Shown here piece after piece: positions 40,340 through 49,557 of a stretch of 64,000 nucleotides of DNA; position 1 is the first letter of the stretch; the number at the start of each line of letters is the position of its first letter. Below the pieces are notes generated by a model. That model did no database searches, was not told where the DNA came from, and was given only the letters and a program-made list of their open reading frames with translations. Made by a program: the position numbers and the translations under genes. Source of the stretch: Oscillatoria sp. SIO1A7 (GTDB taxonomy: Bacteria > Cyanobacteriota > Cyanobacteriia > Cyanobacteriales > Laspinemataceae); NCBI GenBank assembly GCA_010672965.1, contig JAAHFN010000007.1:310982-374981 (forward strand). The letters are read 5' to 3'.

Positions 40340-41125
40340 CAGAGCTGTCTCCGGTGGAAATTTTGAGGCCCGTACCCGCTCCTCTCATTTTGGCGATCGC
40401 AGAGCTAGTCATATAGTAGGGTGTTGGCTGTGGGCTGTAGGATTTAGGGAAACTTCACGCTTTTTTGGCAATTTCCAATAGATATCGCAAAAGCCCGACA
40501 GTTCGTCGGTTTCGGGGATAAACGGGCTCCCAATGACCCCCCACAGATAGTCATTTTAACGAAAAGCCCCCACAAATAGACACCCTAGTCATAGTACCAA
40601 TCTAGCCTGCTTTGGCCTTCGAGCATGTTCTTCGAGCATATTCTTCGAGCTTCCTCTACTTTAGAGCCTTGCCCATTTAGATGTCACCTAGGGTGGACGA
40701 TCGCAACCCTCGGCAGATATAACGCCGTTCCGTTTTCGAGCATCCCGATTGTTTATCTTATCTATATTAGAATCAAGTTTTCAATTTTTAGCCCGGTCTG
40801 CGCATAAAAAGGGACAATAAACAAAATAAGATCCTAAGCGGTTATAGCAGGGACTCGCAGCCCTGCCGCGAGTCCCTACTTATATATTATTTACACGCTC
40901 CGTTTGCGATCTGCTATCTCTTTCCTGCGGTCCCTCAGCGAAAATGTTTGGCGGCTTCCTCGTCCCCGGCTTTCGAGTCAAAGCATTTAACTTCAGGAGC
41001 GTCACCGATAGCGTTTAGTTTTGACTTATTACCTTGAGACCTTTGACTTATCACCTTGAGACTTTTGACTTATTACCTTGAGACTTAGCGCTTTCAGGGC
41101 CCCTACACTTACCGCCACACCCTAG
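40340..41125. other. Intergenic region, no gene recognised
   Basis: Contains GAGCATGTTCTTC units (40620-40650), an inverted CAGGGACTCGCAG/CTGCGAGTCCC pair (40850-40880) and three 24-base units TTTTGACTTATTACCTTGAGAC (about 41017-41085). None of the short frames looks coding. Confidence 0.6.
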
Positions 41126-41662
41126 CTATTTTTCGGTCCCTTTTTTCTCGGCGGCTTTCGCGGCTGCGATGCACTCTTTGACCAGTGGCGTCACTTTGTC
41201 CACACCCTGCCAACCGAGAATTTCCGTCACTTTCTTTTCTAGGTTCTTGTAGGTTCTGAAAAATTCGGCAATTTCGTCTAGGCGGTGTTGTGCCACATCT
41301 TCCAGGGATTTGACATTGACATAGCGCGGATCTTTGTCGGGAACGCAAAGAATTTTTTCGTCGCGATCGCCTCCATCTATCATCTCCAGCATCCCAATCG
41401 GTCTGGCTGGGATTACGCACCCGGGAAATGTGGGGCTATCCATTAGCACCATCCCATCTAATGGGTCCCCATCATCTGCTAGAGTGTTGGGCACAAACCC
41501 ATAGTCATAAGGATATTGTACCGACGAATATAGCACTCGGTCCAAGGCAAATGCTTGCAATTCTTTGTCAAACTCGTATTTGTTTTTGCTCCCTCCTGGG
41601 ATTTCAATCAGCACGTTTAGAATGCCCGGTTCGGCTTGGGGAGGAATAAGCGATAAGTCCAC
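41126..41662 (-). CDS. ppa: Inorganic pyrophosphatase, family I
   Basis: 178 aa from a GTG at 41662 (VDLSLIPPQ) with AAGGA upstream. The frame also opens from an ATG at 41710, adding 16 residues, but cyanobacterial Ppa proteins usually start at xDLSxIPPQ. Active-site motifs: [32 protein letters not shown] (the metal-binding D-x-D-P-x-D signature), and KDPRY. It hydrolyses pyrophosphate to phosphate and drives biosynthesis. Soluble, probably hexameric by family. The C-terminal Ala/Lys tail is variable. Confidence 0.95.
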   Translation of the reverse strand: MDLSLIPPQAEPGILNVLIEIPGGSKNKYEFDKELQAFALDRVLYSSVQYPYDYGFVPNTLADDGDPLDGMVLMDSPTFPGCVIPARPIGMLEMIDGGDRDEKILCVPDKDPRYVNVKSLEDVAQHRLDEIAEFFRTYKNLEKKVTEILGWQGVDKVTPLVKECIAAAKAAEKKGTEK

Positions 41663-42572
41663 AAATAGTTCCTTGGTTTTGCAAGATTGTTTTTTGGCTG
41701 GTGGTCCCATAGCCTGGGTAAACGCACCAACATTCCGCTAGCCATCCTATCAGAAAGCGTCGCCTCAAATGAAACTGCGACGAGCGATAATTATTTTTTT
41801 TGCACCGAGCTGGAGGTCATGCCTGGGGTGTGGGGTGTGGGGTGTGGGGTGTCGACTGTCGATTGTGGGCCTTATGCGGCAATCCTGAATGGGTTGGCAG
41901 TTTCGCGGTCATAAACAGGATTTTCTCAAGAAACCTCGTAAGATTGGCTAATTATTTAGGATTGCCACAGACAAATACATAGACAAATACATAGACAAAT
42001 ACATAGATGCTAAAAGATGCGCCCTATTCCTTATGGCCTACTCCTTATATATAAGGCTCTCCTAGACCCGATGCTCAGATGCACCCTCTTCAGTTTTTGT
42101 CTTAACATTTTCTTAATATTCTAGCCCCTAAGCCGAATGAAGCGCCGAATGAAGCCAATCGGAAGGCTTGCCCAAAATATCCTATAAGGGGAGCTTTGAA
42201 CGATTGAACCCTATGCTAGATTTTCGGAGCCTCCAGCTATATAAATTCTGTTTTATGAATTTTTCTAAAGTATGCGCGATCGCAATCCCTCGGGAAGCGC
42301 GATCGCACGGCGCGATCGCCACCCCCCAGGATTCTTGTAAAGAGGTTCGCTCACCTGCTCTTGGCACATGGACTTTCTTTTCAGGGCTTAGCCAATACGC
42401 TTTTTGTAGGGTTCTAGTCTAGCAGCACTACTATATTTAGCGTTTGCGCATCTGTCTAGCCCATACGAGCCAAAAGATAAGCATAAGTCCTGTTTTTGTT
42501 AGTTTCTCCAGCTCTTTAAGGCCGGTGTTGTTTTTATCAAAGAGAGTTTTGTAAGCTATTTTATTTTTGGCA
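41663..42572. other. Intergenic region, no gene recognised
   Basis: GTGTGGG units (41828-41855), ACAAATACATAG tandem units (three and a half, 41968-42008), a HIP1 cluster (42277-42325), and scattered B-arm-like AAGTCCTG. An 84-aa frame at 42168 is not convincing. Confidence 0.55.
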
Positions 42573-42761
42573 TCAATCCCTCAAACCCTGTAACGGATAA
42601 GACTTGAGCTGTAGAGTCTCGACGCTACTGCTTGGAGAATAACGAGCGATTACCCAGATGGGTAAGGTTAGAGTTAACAAGGCGATCGCCGTTCCCACGA
42701 AGTCGGCCAACCTCTGGGGAGGTCGATCGGCAGAACTGGCAGATGGTTCACCTGATTCCAT
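42573..42761 (-). CDS. Small conserved cyanobacterial membrane protein
   Basis: 62 aa: a polar Ser/Pro N-terminus, RLADFVGTAIALLTLTLPIWVIARYS with one transmembrane helix (~20-42), and a short polar tail. I recall very similar short proteins across cyanobacteria, so it is probably real although no function is known. No strong ribosome site. It stands alone. Confidence 0.65.
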   Translation of the reverse strand: MESGEPSASSADRPPQRLADFVGTAIALLTLTLPIWVIARYSPSSSVETLQLKSYPLQGLRD

Positions 42762-43121
42762 AAAAAATGCTATTGCTTTGTTTTATAAATGTCACAACTA
42801 ACTTAATCTTATCCTCTATTTCGAGCATAGATTAAGTCCCTATTTATAATTCTAACCTCCTTTAGCAGCAAGGATGTATTGTATGACACGCAAATTGGGA
42901 AGAGCGGAATTGGGAATGGGGCATTGGGCATTGGGCATTGGGGACCGGGGGAGGGGGAGAGATGGGGAGAGATGGGGAGAGATGGGGAGAGATAGGGAGA
43001 GATGGGGAGGGATGGGGAGGGATGGGGAGGGATGGGGACCAGGGGAAAAGGAGACCAGGGGACAAGGAGACCAGGGGACCAAGCGAGGGGGAGAGTGAAA
43101 AGTGAATAATTGGTTTTCTTT

Positions 43122-43217
43122 AGGACTTAGGCGCGGCTTGTAGAGATGCGCCCTAAGTGTAGGGGTACTCCGGCCGTTGACCTCTACCTTTCGGAGCGAG
43201 GTAATGCGTAAGTCCTG
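43122..43217. repeat. Family B element
   Basis: Arms AGGACTTAGGCGC and ATGCGTAAGTCCT. Confidence 0.6.
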
Positions 43218-43260
43218 TTCTTAACTTTTCACTCTTCACTATTCACTTTTGGCCCCCAAT

Positions 43261-43441
43261 GCCCAATTTTATCCTGAGCCTGTCGTAGGCGTAGCCCGCC
43301 CTCCGGGGCGTAGGGGCCCAATTTTATCCTGAGCCTGTCGTAGGCGTAGCCCGCCCTCCGGGGCGTAGGGGCCCAATGCCCAATGCCCAATTTTATCCTG
43401 AGCCTGTCGTAGGCGTAGCCCGCCCTCCGGGGCGTAGGGGC
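43261..43441. repeat. Three copies of a ~56-base repeat
   Basis: Each starts CCCAATTTTATCCTGAGCC, continues with GTCGTAGGCGTAGCCCGCC and ends CGGGGCGTAGGGG. Copies begin near 43261, 43317 and 43387. The CCTGAGC...GGCGTAGCC core also lies inside the element that interrupts the kinase CBS domain. Confidence 0.8.
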
Positions 43442-43537
43442 CCAATGCCCAATGCCCAATGCCCAATGAATTTCATCCTGATAGAGCATTAGCATAAATG
43501 AGGATAAGCGTTCAGGGGCAAGGAGATCGGAAAGCTA

Positions 43538-45841
43538 ATGACTAAGGTGGCATTGTCGATCGCGGTGAGTCGGTACGATTTTGAATCTACTTTGCGACCG
43601 CTACCAACGGCGGAGAGAGACGTACTCGCTTTGGCTTCTGGGTTGCAAGACCCGGAAAAAGGAGGATTTACAGAGGTCGAACAACTTATTAATCCCGACG
43701 TCCAGACTATGCGTTCGAGCTTGGAGCAGCTATTTAGGGGGCGAGCGGAAGAGGACCTACTTCTGCTTTACTTTTCTGGCCACGCGATCGCCGACGAAGC
43801 GGGAAAACTATACTTGGCCGCGACCAATACTGAGAAGAGGTCGCTAGAATCTACTGCAATTTCGACTGAATTCCTGCGGGAGCTGATGGATGACAGCGGC
43901 ACCAAGCAACAAGTGGCGATTCTAGACTGTTGCTCCAGTCAGCAGTTGCAACCGGGAGCAAGCGAAATCCCCTTTAAGCCCAAGGGGGTTATCCAAATCC
44001 ACCTCACCTCGGTTGCCCAAAAATTAAATGCTTTTCGGGAAGCGGCGGAAAATGGCGGGGACAAGGACGCGGACAATAGCTCGGCCAATAGTTCGGAAAA
44101 TAACTCGGCCAATAGCTCGACAACAGAACTATCTAGCTATACCTATTATCTGCTAGAGGGCCTGCTTACCGGAGCGGCGGATAGAGATAAGGATGGTGCG
44201 ATATCTGTCTGGGAGTGGCACGACTATGCTAAAAGCAAAGTTCTAATCGCCGCGCCGGCTAGAGAACCGGCTATATATAAGACTCGCAAGGCAGGGCAAA
44301 TGGCGATCGCCAATAGTGCAAATACGCCACAGCTCCAATATCGCCGAGCGGTAGAAAATTTTGTCTGCCGCAATAATGGGGAGATTTCTGCCCTGAGCGC
44401 CAGAATTCTAGAAATTCGACAAGAAAGGCTCGGACTATCCCTGGAGGAAACTGCGGCAATTCAAGAAAGCGTTCTCAAGCCTTACCGGGACCGCGAAGAT
44501 AAGTTACAGAAATATGAAGAGGTTTTGGTAGAGGCCATTCAGTTGGAAGGTTTGCCCCTGAGCCAGGATAGTTTAGAGGATTTGAGGTATTTCCAGGAAA
44601 CTATGTTAGCTCTAACCGATAAAGATGTCGTTGCTATCCACGATCGCAGGCTTGACTTTAAGCGGGATAGAGCTTACCCAGTTGTTATGGTCGGGGGCTT
44701 GGCGATCGCGATCGCTTTGGCCTTTGGCATTAACTATCTGATTGAATATATCTCGGCCCCAACTCCCCCGGAGATGAATTGGGGGCTAATTGAAAAGATT
44801 CTTTCTTTTCCCAGTTCCGAAGAAGAGGCGACGGATTCGGAAACTCCCGCTCCAGAACCAACTCCCTCAGTTCCTACCTCGGTCAAGTCAATACCCCAAA
44901 CAACCCAGAACCTGGCCGAGAATCTGGTAACGGCATTTCGGGTGCCGACGGAGAAACCGATTACCCTTAAGGGTCATGCGGCTCCGGTTCAGGCAGCGAC
45001 CATTAGTGCCGATGGGAAAATCTTGGTCAGCGGCAGTTGGGACAATACGATTAAAATCTGGGATTTGGCTACTAATGCGATCGCCAATACTCTCAATGGT
45101 CATTCCTTGCCCATCCGACAAGTGGCCATTAGCCCGGACGGCCAAACCCTCGCCAGCGCTAGCGATGACAAGACCGTGATGCTTTGGGATTTGGCAACCG
45201 GCTCCCTAAAGGCGACCCTGGGAGGGCACGGCGGTCGTGTCTATGCCGTTGCCATTAGTGCCGATGGCAAGATTGCCGTCAGCGGCTCTGAAGATAAAAC
45301 GATTAAGGTTTGGGATTTGGCAACGGGGGAGGTTTTGGCAACCCTTCGAGGTCATAAAGGTCAGGTTAGGGCGATCGCCATTAGTCCCGATAATCAAACT
45401 TTGGTCAGCGGCGGTAGCGATCGCTCGATTGCTATTTGGAATCTGCAAACCGGCAGCAAAGTTGGCAGTCTCGAAGGCCATACAGATTTGGTGCGAGCTT
45501 TAGCAATTAGTCCCGATGGCAAGACTGTAGTTAGCGGCAGTTGGGATAAAACTCTGAAGGTTTGGAGCCTGGAATCTGGAGAGCTGCTTCGGACTATCGC
45601 CGGTCATAGCGATAAGGTGACTTCGGTTACTTTCAGCCCCGGCGGTCGTACTATTGTCAGCGGCAGCGATGATAATAGTATTAAGATTTGGAGCTTGGAT
45701 GAAAGTCAGACGGAGGAAGAGGCGATCGCTAAAGGAACCCTTACGGATCATTCCAGCGATGTTTTTTCGGTTGCTATTAGTCCCGATGGCAAAACTTTAG
45801 TTAGCGCCAGTTGGGATAAGACTATTAAAATCTGGCGCTGA
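43538..45841 (+). CDS. Orthocaspase with EF-hand loop, transmembrane helix and WD40 propeller
   Basis: 767 aa. Caspase p20-like domain ~1-235 with catalytic His82 (YFSGHA) and Cys132 (LDCC), then a perfect 12-residue EF-hand loop at 215-226 (DRDKDGAISVWE), which may explain Ca dependence as known for metacaspases. Residues ~265-365 form a helical module also seen in other cyanobacterial multidomain proteins (QERLGLSLEE, VLKPYRDREDKLQKYE). One transmembrane helix lies at ~380-402, then a Pro-rich linker, and seven WD40 blades at ~470-767 (SGSWDNTIKIWDLA type). The caspase part probably faces the cytoplasm. The operon context is absent. Confidence 0.92.
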   Translation: MTKVALSIAVSRYDFESTLRPLPTAERDVLALASGLQDPEKGGFTEVEQLINPDVQTMRSSLEQLFRGRAEEDLLLLYFSGHAIADEAGKLYLAATNTEKRSLESTAISTEFLRELMDDSGTKQQVAILDCCSSQQLQPGASEIPFKPKGVIQIHLTSVAQKLNAFREAAENGGDKDADNSSANSSENNSANSSTTELSSYTYYLLEGLLTGAADRDKDGAISVWEWHDYAKSKVLIAAPAREPAIYKTRKAGQMAIANSANTPQLQYRRAVENFVCRNNGEISALSARILEIRQERLGLSLEETAAIQESVLKPYRDREDKLQKYEEVLVEAIQLEGLPLSQDSLEDLRYFQETMLALTDKDVVAIHDRRLDFKRDRAYPVVMVGGLAIAIALAFGINYLIEYISAPTPPEMNWGLIEKILSFPSSEEEATDSETPAPEPTPSVPTSVKSIPQTTQNLAENLVTAFRVPTEKPITLKGHAAPVQAATISADGKILVSGSWDNTIKIWDLATNAIANTLNGHSLPIRQVAISPDGQTLASASDDKTVMLWDLATGSLKATLGGHGGRVYAVAISADGKIAVSGSEDKTIKVWDLATGEVLATLRGHKGQVRAIAISPDNQTLVSGGSDRSIAIWNLQTGSKVGSLEGHTDLVRALAISPDGKTVVSGSWDKTLKVWSLESGELLRTIAGHSDKVTSVTFSPGGRTIVSGSDDNSIKIWSLDESQTEEEAIAKGTLTDHSSDVFSVAISPDGKTLVSASWDKTIKIWR

Positions 45842-45874
45842 CGACTTTCAACCCACCCACACCGCCCGCAAGAG

Positions 45875-46005
45875 GGGAGCATTTCAATTTCGCAGATCTG
45901 CCGCAGAGCGCGCCTATAGGCACAAGCCGCTCCTAAAACGAGCCTGGCGCGGCTACACAAACTCTCGCCCTCCGGGCTGTCCCGTTACAAAAGTGAAATG
46001 CTCCC
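45875..46005. repeat. Palindromic element, family C (copy 2, opposite orientation)
   Basis: GGGAGCATTTCAATTT and AAGTGAAATGCTCCC arms. The interior is reversed relative to copy 1. Confidence 0.72.
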
Positions 46006-46044
46006 ATCGCCTGCCGCGTAAGCCAGTCAGCCATGATATAATAG

Positions 46045-46138
46045 ACAGGACTTAGGAAAAAGCTCTATTTGTAGGGTGCGCAACGCGCACCAAGCTCTGA
46101 ATATACTGGTTAAATCTGGTAATTTGCCTAAGTCCTAA
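46045..46138. repeat. Family B element with TAG target duplication
   Basis: ACAGGACTTAGG left, CCTAAGTCCTAA right (last bases changed), flanked by TAG at 46042-46044 and 46139-46141. It ends ~40 bases upstream of the antitoxin gene. Confidence 0.65.
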
Positions 46139-46177
46139 TAGATCTGGCTAACTCTTGAATTAGGAGAGAGAAGCAAT

Positions 46178-46396
46178 ATGCAAGCAGTTATGCAAGGAAT
46201 CTGTCGCAATGGCCAGTTATTTCTTGAGGAAAAACTCAGCCATGACCTAGAAGGAAAAACCCTTAAAGTGATAATTGTGGAAAGCGAACAGCCCCCAGAC
46301 AGGCAAAAAGAAAGATTTTTTAGCTTGGTAGATGGGCATTCCTTTGTCCTGCCAGAAGACTATAAATTTAACCGAGAGGACTTGCATGGAAGATAA
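46178..46396 (+). CDS. Antitoxin of the AF2212/DUF104-like type
   Basis: 72 aa with the small beta-rich N-terminus QAVMQGICRNGQLFLEEKL then LEGKTLKVIIVE, and a charged C-terminal segment (LPEDYKFNREDLHGR) expected to wrap the toxin. It overlaps the PIN gene by 11 bases, the usual coupled layout of a VapBC-like pair. Ribosome site AGGAGAGAGAAGC upstream. Likely autoregulatory with its toxin. Confidence 0.75.
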   Translation: MQAVMQGICRNGQLFLEEKLSHDLEGKTLKVIIVESEQPPDRQKERFFSLVDGHSFVLPEDYKFNREDLHGR

Positions 46397-46793
46397 GGTA
46401 ACGATCGATACCAACCTTTGGGTCTATCTCTACGCTAAACATCCGTTAGATAAATACCTAAAGGTTAGAGAACTTGTAAGCGATCGCTTTGAAGCCATCC
46501 TGGTCAGTACCCAGATTGTCGGCGAGCTTTACCATGTCCTGACGCGGAAGAAATTCACAACCCAAGCACAAGCCAAGCAAATCGTGTTGGACATAGTGGC
46601 AAATTTTCTAGTAGTGGAAATTGACACAGCTAAGGTAGTAAAGGCAGTACAAATCAACTCCAGATATGGATACTCTTACTGGGATAGTTTGGTCGTAGCT
46701 ACAGCGTTAATTGCCGATTGCAGCATCCTCTACTCAGAAGACTTGCAACATAACCAAGTTATTGAAAAAATGCGAATTGTCAATCCATTTTGA
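46386..46793 (+). CDS. PIN-domain toxin (VapC-like)
   Basis: 135 aa from the ATG at 46386 (MEDKVTIDTNLWVYLY), chosen because it overlaps the antitoxin stop. PIN-domain acidic residues are in place: Asp in TIDTN, Glu in VGELYHVL, Asp in SYWDSLVVATAL, and a final Asp in LYSEDLQH. VapC-type PIN enzymes cut RNA, often tRNA, when freed from the antitoxin. No sign of damage. Confidence 0.87.
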   Translation: MEDKVTIDTNLWVYLYAKHPLDKYLKVRELVSDRFEAILVSTQIVGELYHVLTRKKFTTQAQAKQIVLDIVANFLVVEIDTAKVVKAVQINSRYGYSYWDSLVVATALIADCSILYSEDLQHNQVIEKMRIVNPF

Positions 46794-46978
46794 GTCAGGA
46801 GAAGCGAGGGGCGATCGCAGCAAAAGGGAAACCGCAAATGAGATATAGTAATCATAGGTTGCGATATGCCCGGAGTCATAAACCGGGTTTCTTAAATTAA
46901 GGAAATCCGGTTTATCGTGTATCCGCACGCTAGGCTAGGTAATTTAAACTAAAAAAATAGTCTATAAACAACAAAAAC

Positions 46979-47305
46979 ATGACTCTAAAAGAATTACAAC
47001 CCCAACTACTGGCATTAGATCCGGCAGAGAAAGCTCTGGCTATCCAGGTATTAGCCCAAAGCCTCGCTAACAGTTGGTCGGGAATCGAGAAAACTCCCGG
47101 GGTCTGCGGCGGCGATGCCTGTATCGCCGACACTCGAATTCCGGTGTGGGTACTGGTGAACGCTCGTCGTTTGGGTATTTCCGAAACAGAACTACTAAAG
47201 GACTATCCAACTCTGAGTGCTTCCGATTTGGGTAATGCCTGGGCTTATGCCCGGGCATACCCGGATGAAATTGAAATAGCAATTCGCGAAAATGAGGAAG
47301 CTTGA
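46979..47305 (+). CDS. DUF433 antitoxin-like protein without a partner
   Basis: 108 aa. Residues ~1-40 are a helical extension, ~41-100 match DUF433 (TPGVCGGDACIADTRIPVWVLV, LLKDYPTLSASDLGNAWAYA), a small HTH-like domain of antitoxins. The usual partner, a short PIN-like DUF5615 toxin directly downstream, is missing: the next gene is convergent. A lone regulator or remnant of a pair. Confidence 0.78.
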   Translation: MTLKELQPQLLALDPAEKALAIQVLAQSLANSWSGIEKTPGVCGGDACIADTRIPVWVLVNARRLGISETELLKDYPTLSASDLGNAWAYARAYPDEIEIAIRENEEA

Positions 47306-47327
47306 ACTATGGCGGGCACCTTCCCTG

Positions 47328-47738
47328 CTACCTTAGCCAGTTGAGTACCTCAAGATCGCGAATGCGCTGAAAGTGAGCTTCATTGTTGGTAACTACTGGC
47401 CATCCCAGAACTAACGCCGAAGCTGCAATCAGGATGTCTGCATCTCCAATCGGCAGTCCGCGTCTTTTTAGATCTGCATAGATATCTGCTGCTTTGACGA
47501 TCGTTTCATCCGCGATCGGCAAAATTACGTTTCTAGTACAGAATCCTTCAAAGGTTGCGAGCTGCTTGGTTGCACCTTTAGCCTTGAGTCCCCGGAGAAT
47601 CTCGTATTTAGTGATTATTGAAAAAGTGAACTTAGCATACTTAGCTAAATATTCGTTTACTTTTGGCATCACTATAGGATTCTCTCGGAGCGTCGCAGAC
47701 AAAATATCCGTGTCCAAAACAACTTGTACTAGAGTCAT
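47328..47738 (-). CDS. PIN-domain toxin (VapC-like), second pair
   Basis: 136 aa from the ATG at 47738. PIN motifs: VVLDTDILS, KYEILRGL, PIGDADILIAASAL and VTNNEAHF, all acidic residues present. The ATG shares one base with the TAA stop of the antitoxin gene (TAATG), so the pair is translationally coupled. Convergent with the orphan DUF433 gene, leaving only 22 bases between them. Confidence 0.9.
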   Translation of the reverse strand: MTLVQVVLDTDILSATLRENPIVMPKVNEYLAKYAKFTFSIITKYEILRGLKAKGATKQLATFEGFCTRNVILPIADETIVKAADIYADLKRRGLPIGDADILIAASALVLGWPVVTNNEAHFQRIRDLEVLNWLR

Positions 47739-47974
47739 TACGCCGTTTTTTCTACCCAAAGGTTACGATTTTCGAGGGCAATTTGTTCTATTTCATCTAT
47801 TTCGTCCTCAGATAGGCCCTCATAAACCATAGCGCCTAATTTCAGCATTTCCTCTGGGGTCAGATCTGCGGGGGAATCGACGATAAGTTTAACTAGCTGA
47901 TTCTCGGGAACCGCCGGATCTGTCAGCGGGCGAAAAACACCTTGCTCGTAGATAGCGTTAACGGTTTGCTTCAT
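47738..47974 (-). CDS. AF2212/DUF104-like antitoxin, second pair
   Basis: 78 aa from the ATG at 47974 (MKQTVNAIYEQGVFRPL). The N-terminal AIYEQGVFRPLTDPAVPENQLVKLIV is the DUF104 signature, and the C-terminal acidic helix should contact the toxin. An earlier ATG at 47995 adds seven residues. Partner of the PIN gene downstream. Confidence 0.83.
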   Translation of the reverse strand: MKQTVNAIYEQGVFRPLTDPAVPENQLVKLIVDSPADLTPEEMLKLGAMVYEGLSEDEIDEIEQIALENRNLWVEKTA

Positions 47975-48132
47975 AACTCGGTTTCCTAGATTCATTGAGC
48001 TTAGATAATATTATAAGCCTTGTCAGCGGAATCTTTATTGAGCAAAGCCCGATCGCTCTTATTTTATAAGCAAAGAGCGATCGCTGCTCTTGACCTACGC
48101 AGCCCTTGCAAAAGAAAAATCATCGCAAAAAA

Positions 48133-48260
48133 TCAATCCTGTCTCGCTGGAGAATAAAGATGCAGGGTCACGCAGTTCTCTGTAGATTGGTTGACTAATT
48201 GATGGAATTGATAGCGATCGACCCAGGTTACATTTCCGGCCGAGACTTCTTCGGCGCTGC
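48133..48260 (-). pseudogene. Remnant of a cysteine dioxygenase-like gene (3' end)
   Basis: Open frame encoding VSAGNVTWVDRYQFHQLVNQ followed by CVTLHLYSP and a stop at 48133. The FHQLVN...TLHLYSP pattern resembles the last cupin strands of cysteine dioxygenases. The upstream part is replaced by AAACCCGGTTTTT repeats and HIP1 clusters, so only the tail remains. Confidence 0.4.
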
Positions 48261-48604
48261 GCCGCACCAGAAACCCGGTTTTTGTTTGGAAAAATCGGGT
48301 TTCTAAAGCAGCCAGCAAAGAGCGATCGCGGCCTAAGCTTTTCTGGCGATCGCGGCTGGCGCAGGGTCCAGTGCAGAGCGGCAGAAGTAATCCACAGCGC
48401 GAGAATTGTGGCCGGTAGCCGGCATCCAAAAGCATTTTAAATTTTGAATTTTGAATTCAGCCCAAGTCTGTGGGCCGGAGATGGGGGAATGGCGATCGCT
48501 CCCTGTAAGATTAGGCTATACGACAGTGAAGAGAGCGCGGGAAGTGCAGAAGCAGGAAAAAAATTTTTGCATTTGGTGTTGTTTTTTGAGCAAAGCCGTG
48601 CTAA
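48261..48604. other. Intergenic, repeats and no clear gene
   Basis: AAACCCGG/CCGGTTT arms, HIP1 octamers and TTTTGAATT units. A TTGTTT-17-TAATAT promoter-like pair ends near 48606, just before the structured region. Confidence 0.45.
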
Positions 48605-48900
48605 TATGGTTTTTAAGCTCCTGAAGAGGGGCAAAAAAAAGGGCCACGCCTAACCGTGACCCTTAAAAAACCTGGACCAAGCAAACCTAGCAAGGAGGTT
48701 TTTCCCAATCAAAGAAAAAAAACTTCTCCCTTAAAGACCGAGCTGGCATCGGGTAAGCCTTGGACTTTGGGAAAGTTGCCCAAGGCTTACTCCAATAGCT
48801 AGCTCGGATGGGAAGATGACCCACCCCAAGCCCCCCGCAGATCTCTCCTGCAGATCGCGGCAGGGGGTGGGTTTTCCCTTGGGAGAAATTATTCTTCTTT
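48605..48900. ncRNA. Candidate structured RNA (strand unresolved)
   Basis: About 295 bases without repeats or coding frame but with stacked helices: GGGcCACG/CGTGaCCC (48641-48662), AAACCT/AGGTTT (48668-48701), TTCTCCC/GGGAGAA (48724-48730 with 48881-48887) enclosing CCGAGCT/AGCTCGG (48738-48806), GTAAGCCTTGG/CCAAGGCTTAC (48753-48790), and ACCCACCCC/GGGGTGGGT (48819-48872). The plus strand has a promoter-like pair before it and a T run after it. On the minus strand the first hairpin is followed by eight Ts and would be a terminator. No Rfam family recognised. Confidence 0.45.
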
Positions 48901-49266
48901 TTTAGCAGTGACCAGAGGGAGAGAGGGGGAAGTGTGGGGACTGTGGGGAGAGGGGGGAGAGGGGGGAGAGAGGGGAGAACTTTCAGCAGTCCTTCCCACA
49001 CCTCCGACACCTCCGACACCTCCGACACTCCCCCCTCTCCCCACAGTCCCCCGGGTCTTCCGGTCCCCCGGCCTCCCCTAGGTTGTAGAAAAATTGTAGC
49101 AGTAAGACGGTTCCTGCCCGGTCGATAGAGCGCTGCTCTGCGATCGCCCTCTATCGCGTTCTATCGCTATTAATTAGTGTTGGTATTGTCCAAAAAAAAC
49201 GGGTTTCTTTTTTTTGTAAAAACCGGGTTTATGACCGACCTGGTTTCTGACCAACCGGGTTTATGA
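48901..49266. other. Intergenic minisatellites
   Basis: GGGGAGAG and CACCTCCGA units (48915-49030), CCCCCGG units, then AACCGGGTTT inverted units (49195-49265). No gene seen. Confidence 0.6.
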
Positions 49267-49365
49267 TGCCATTTCTGTATCAAGCTGCATTTATCCGCCG
49301 TTCGGGCGAGCGCCCGAACGGCGGATAAATGTCGTGATTTGTTGCAGCTTCATACAGAAATGGCA
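49267..49365. repeat. Nested near-perfect palindrome
   Basis: Inner perfect 21-base arms with a 2-base centre at 49288-49331 (CATTTATCCGCCG ... CGGCGGATAAATG), enclosed by outer arms TGCCATTTCTGTAT-C-AAGCTGC (49267-49288) and the matching right arm ending in TGGCA at 49365. Not seen elsewhere in the window. Confidence 0.85.
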
Positions 49366-49557
49366 CGAGCGATCGCAAGTGATGCAGAAGAGCTATAAGA
49401 GCTAGAAACCCGGTTTTTTGTTGAGAGTTTTGAGTTTTGAGTTTTGAGTTTTGAGTTTTGAGTGATTGCACAAATTACGACGGTTTAGGACAAAGGTTTA
49501 GTAGGGGCGAATGGCATTCGCCCTCCCCCTTGCCCCTACAGCTATCCGTTACCTGAA

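Larger units (their letters stand above)
42762..43537. repeat. Repeat block with minisatellites
   Basis: GGGCATT units, GGGAGAGAT units (42952-43040), a B element, and three units of a ~56-base repeat. The last ~50 bases lead into the caspase gene. Confidence 0.75.

Noticed and set aside
42168..42422. 84-aa plus-strand ORF in a long spacer
   Set aside because: No ribosome site, HIP1 clusters inside, no protein-like pattern.
42852..43098. ORFs in GGGAGAGAT and GGGCATT repeats
   Set aside because: Low-complexity translations of repeats in several frames.
48133..48435. 100-aa minus-strand ORF as a full gene
   Set aside because: Only the last ~40 codons look protein-derived. The rest is AAACCCGG repeats and HIP1 sequence, so it is listed as a remnant.
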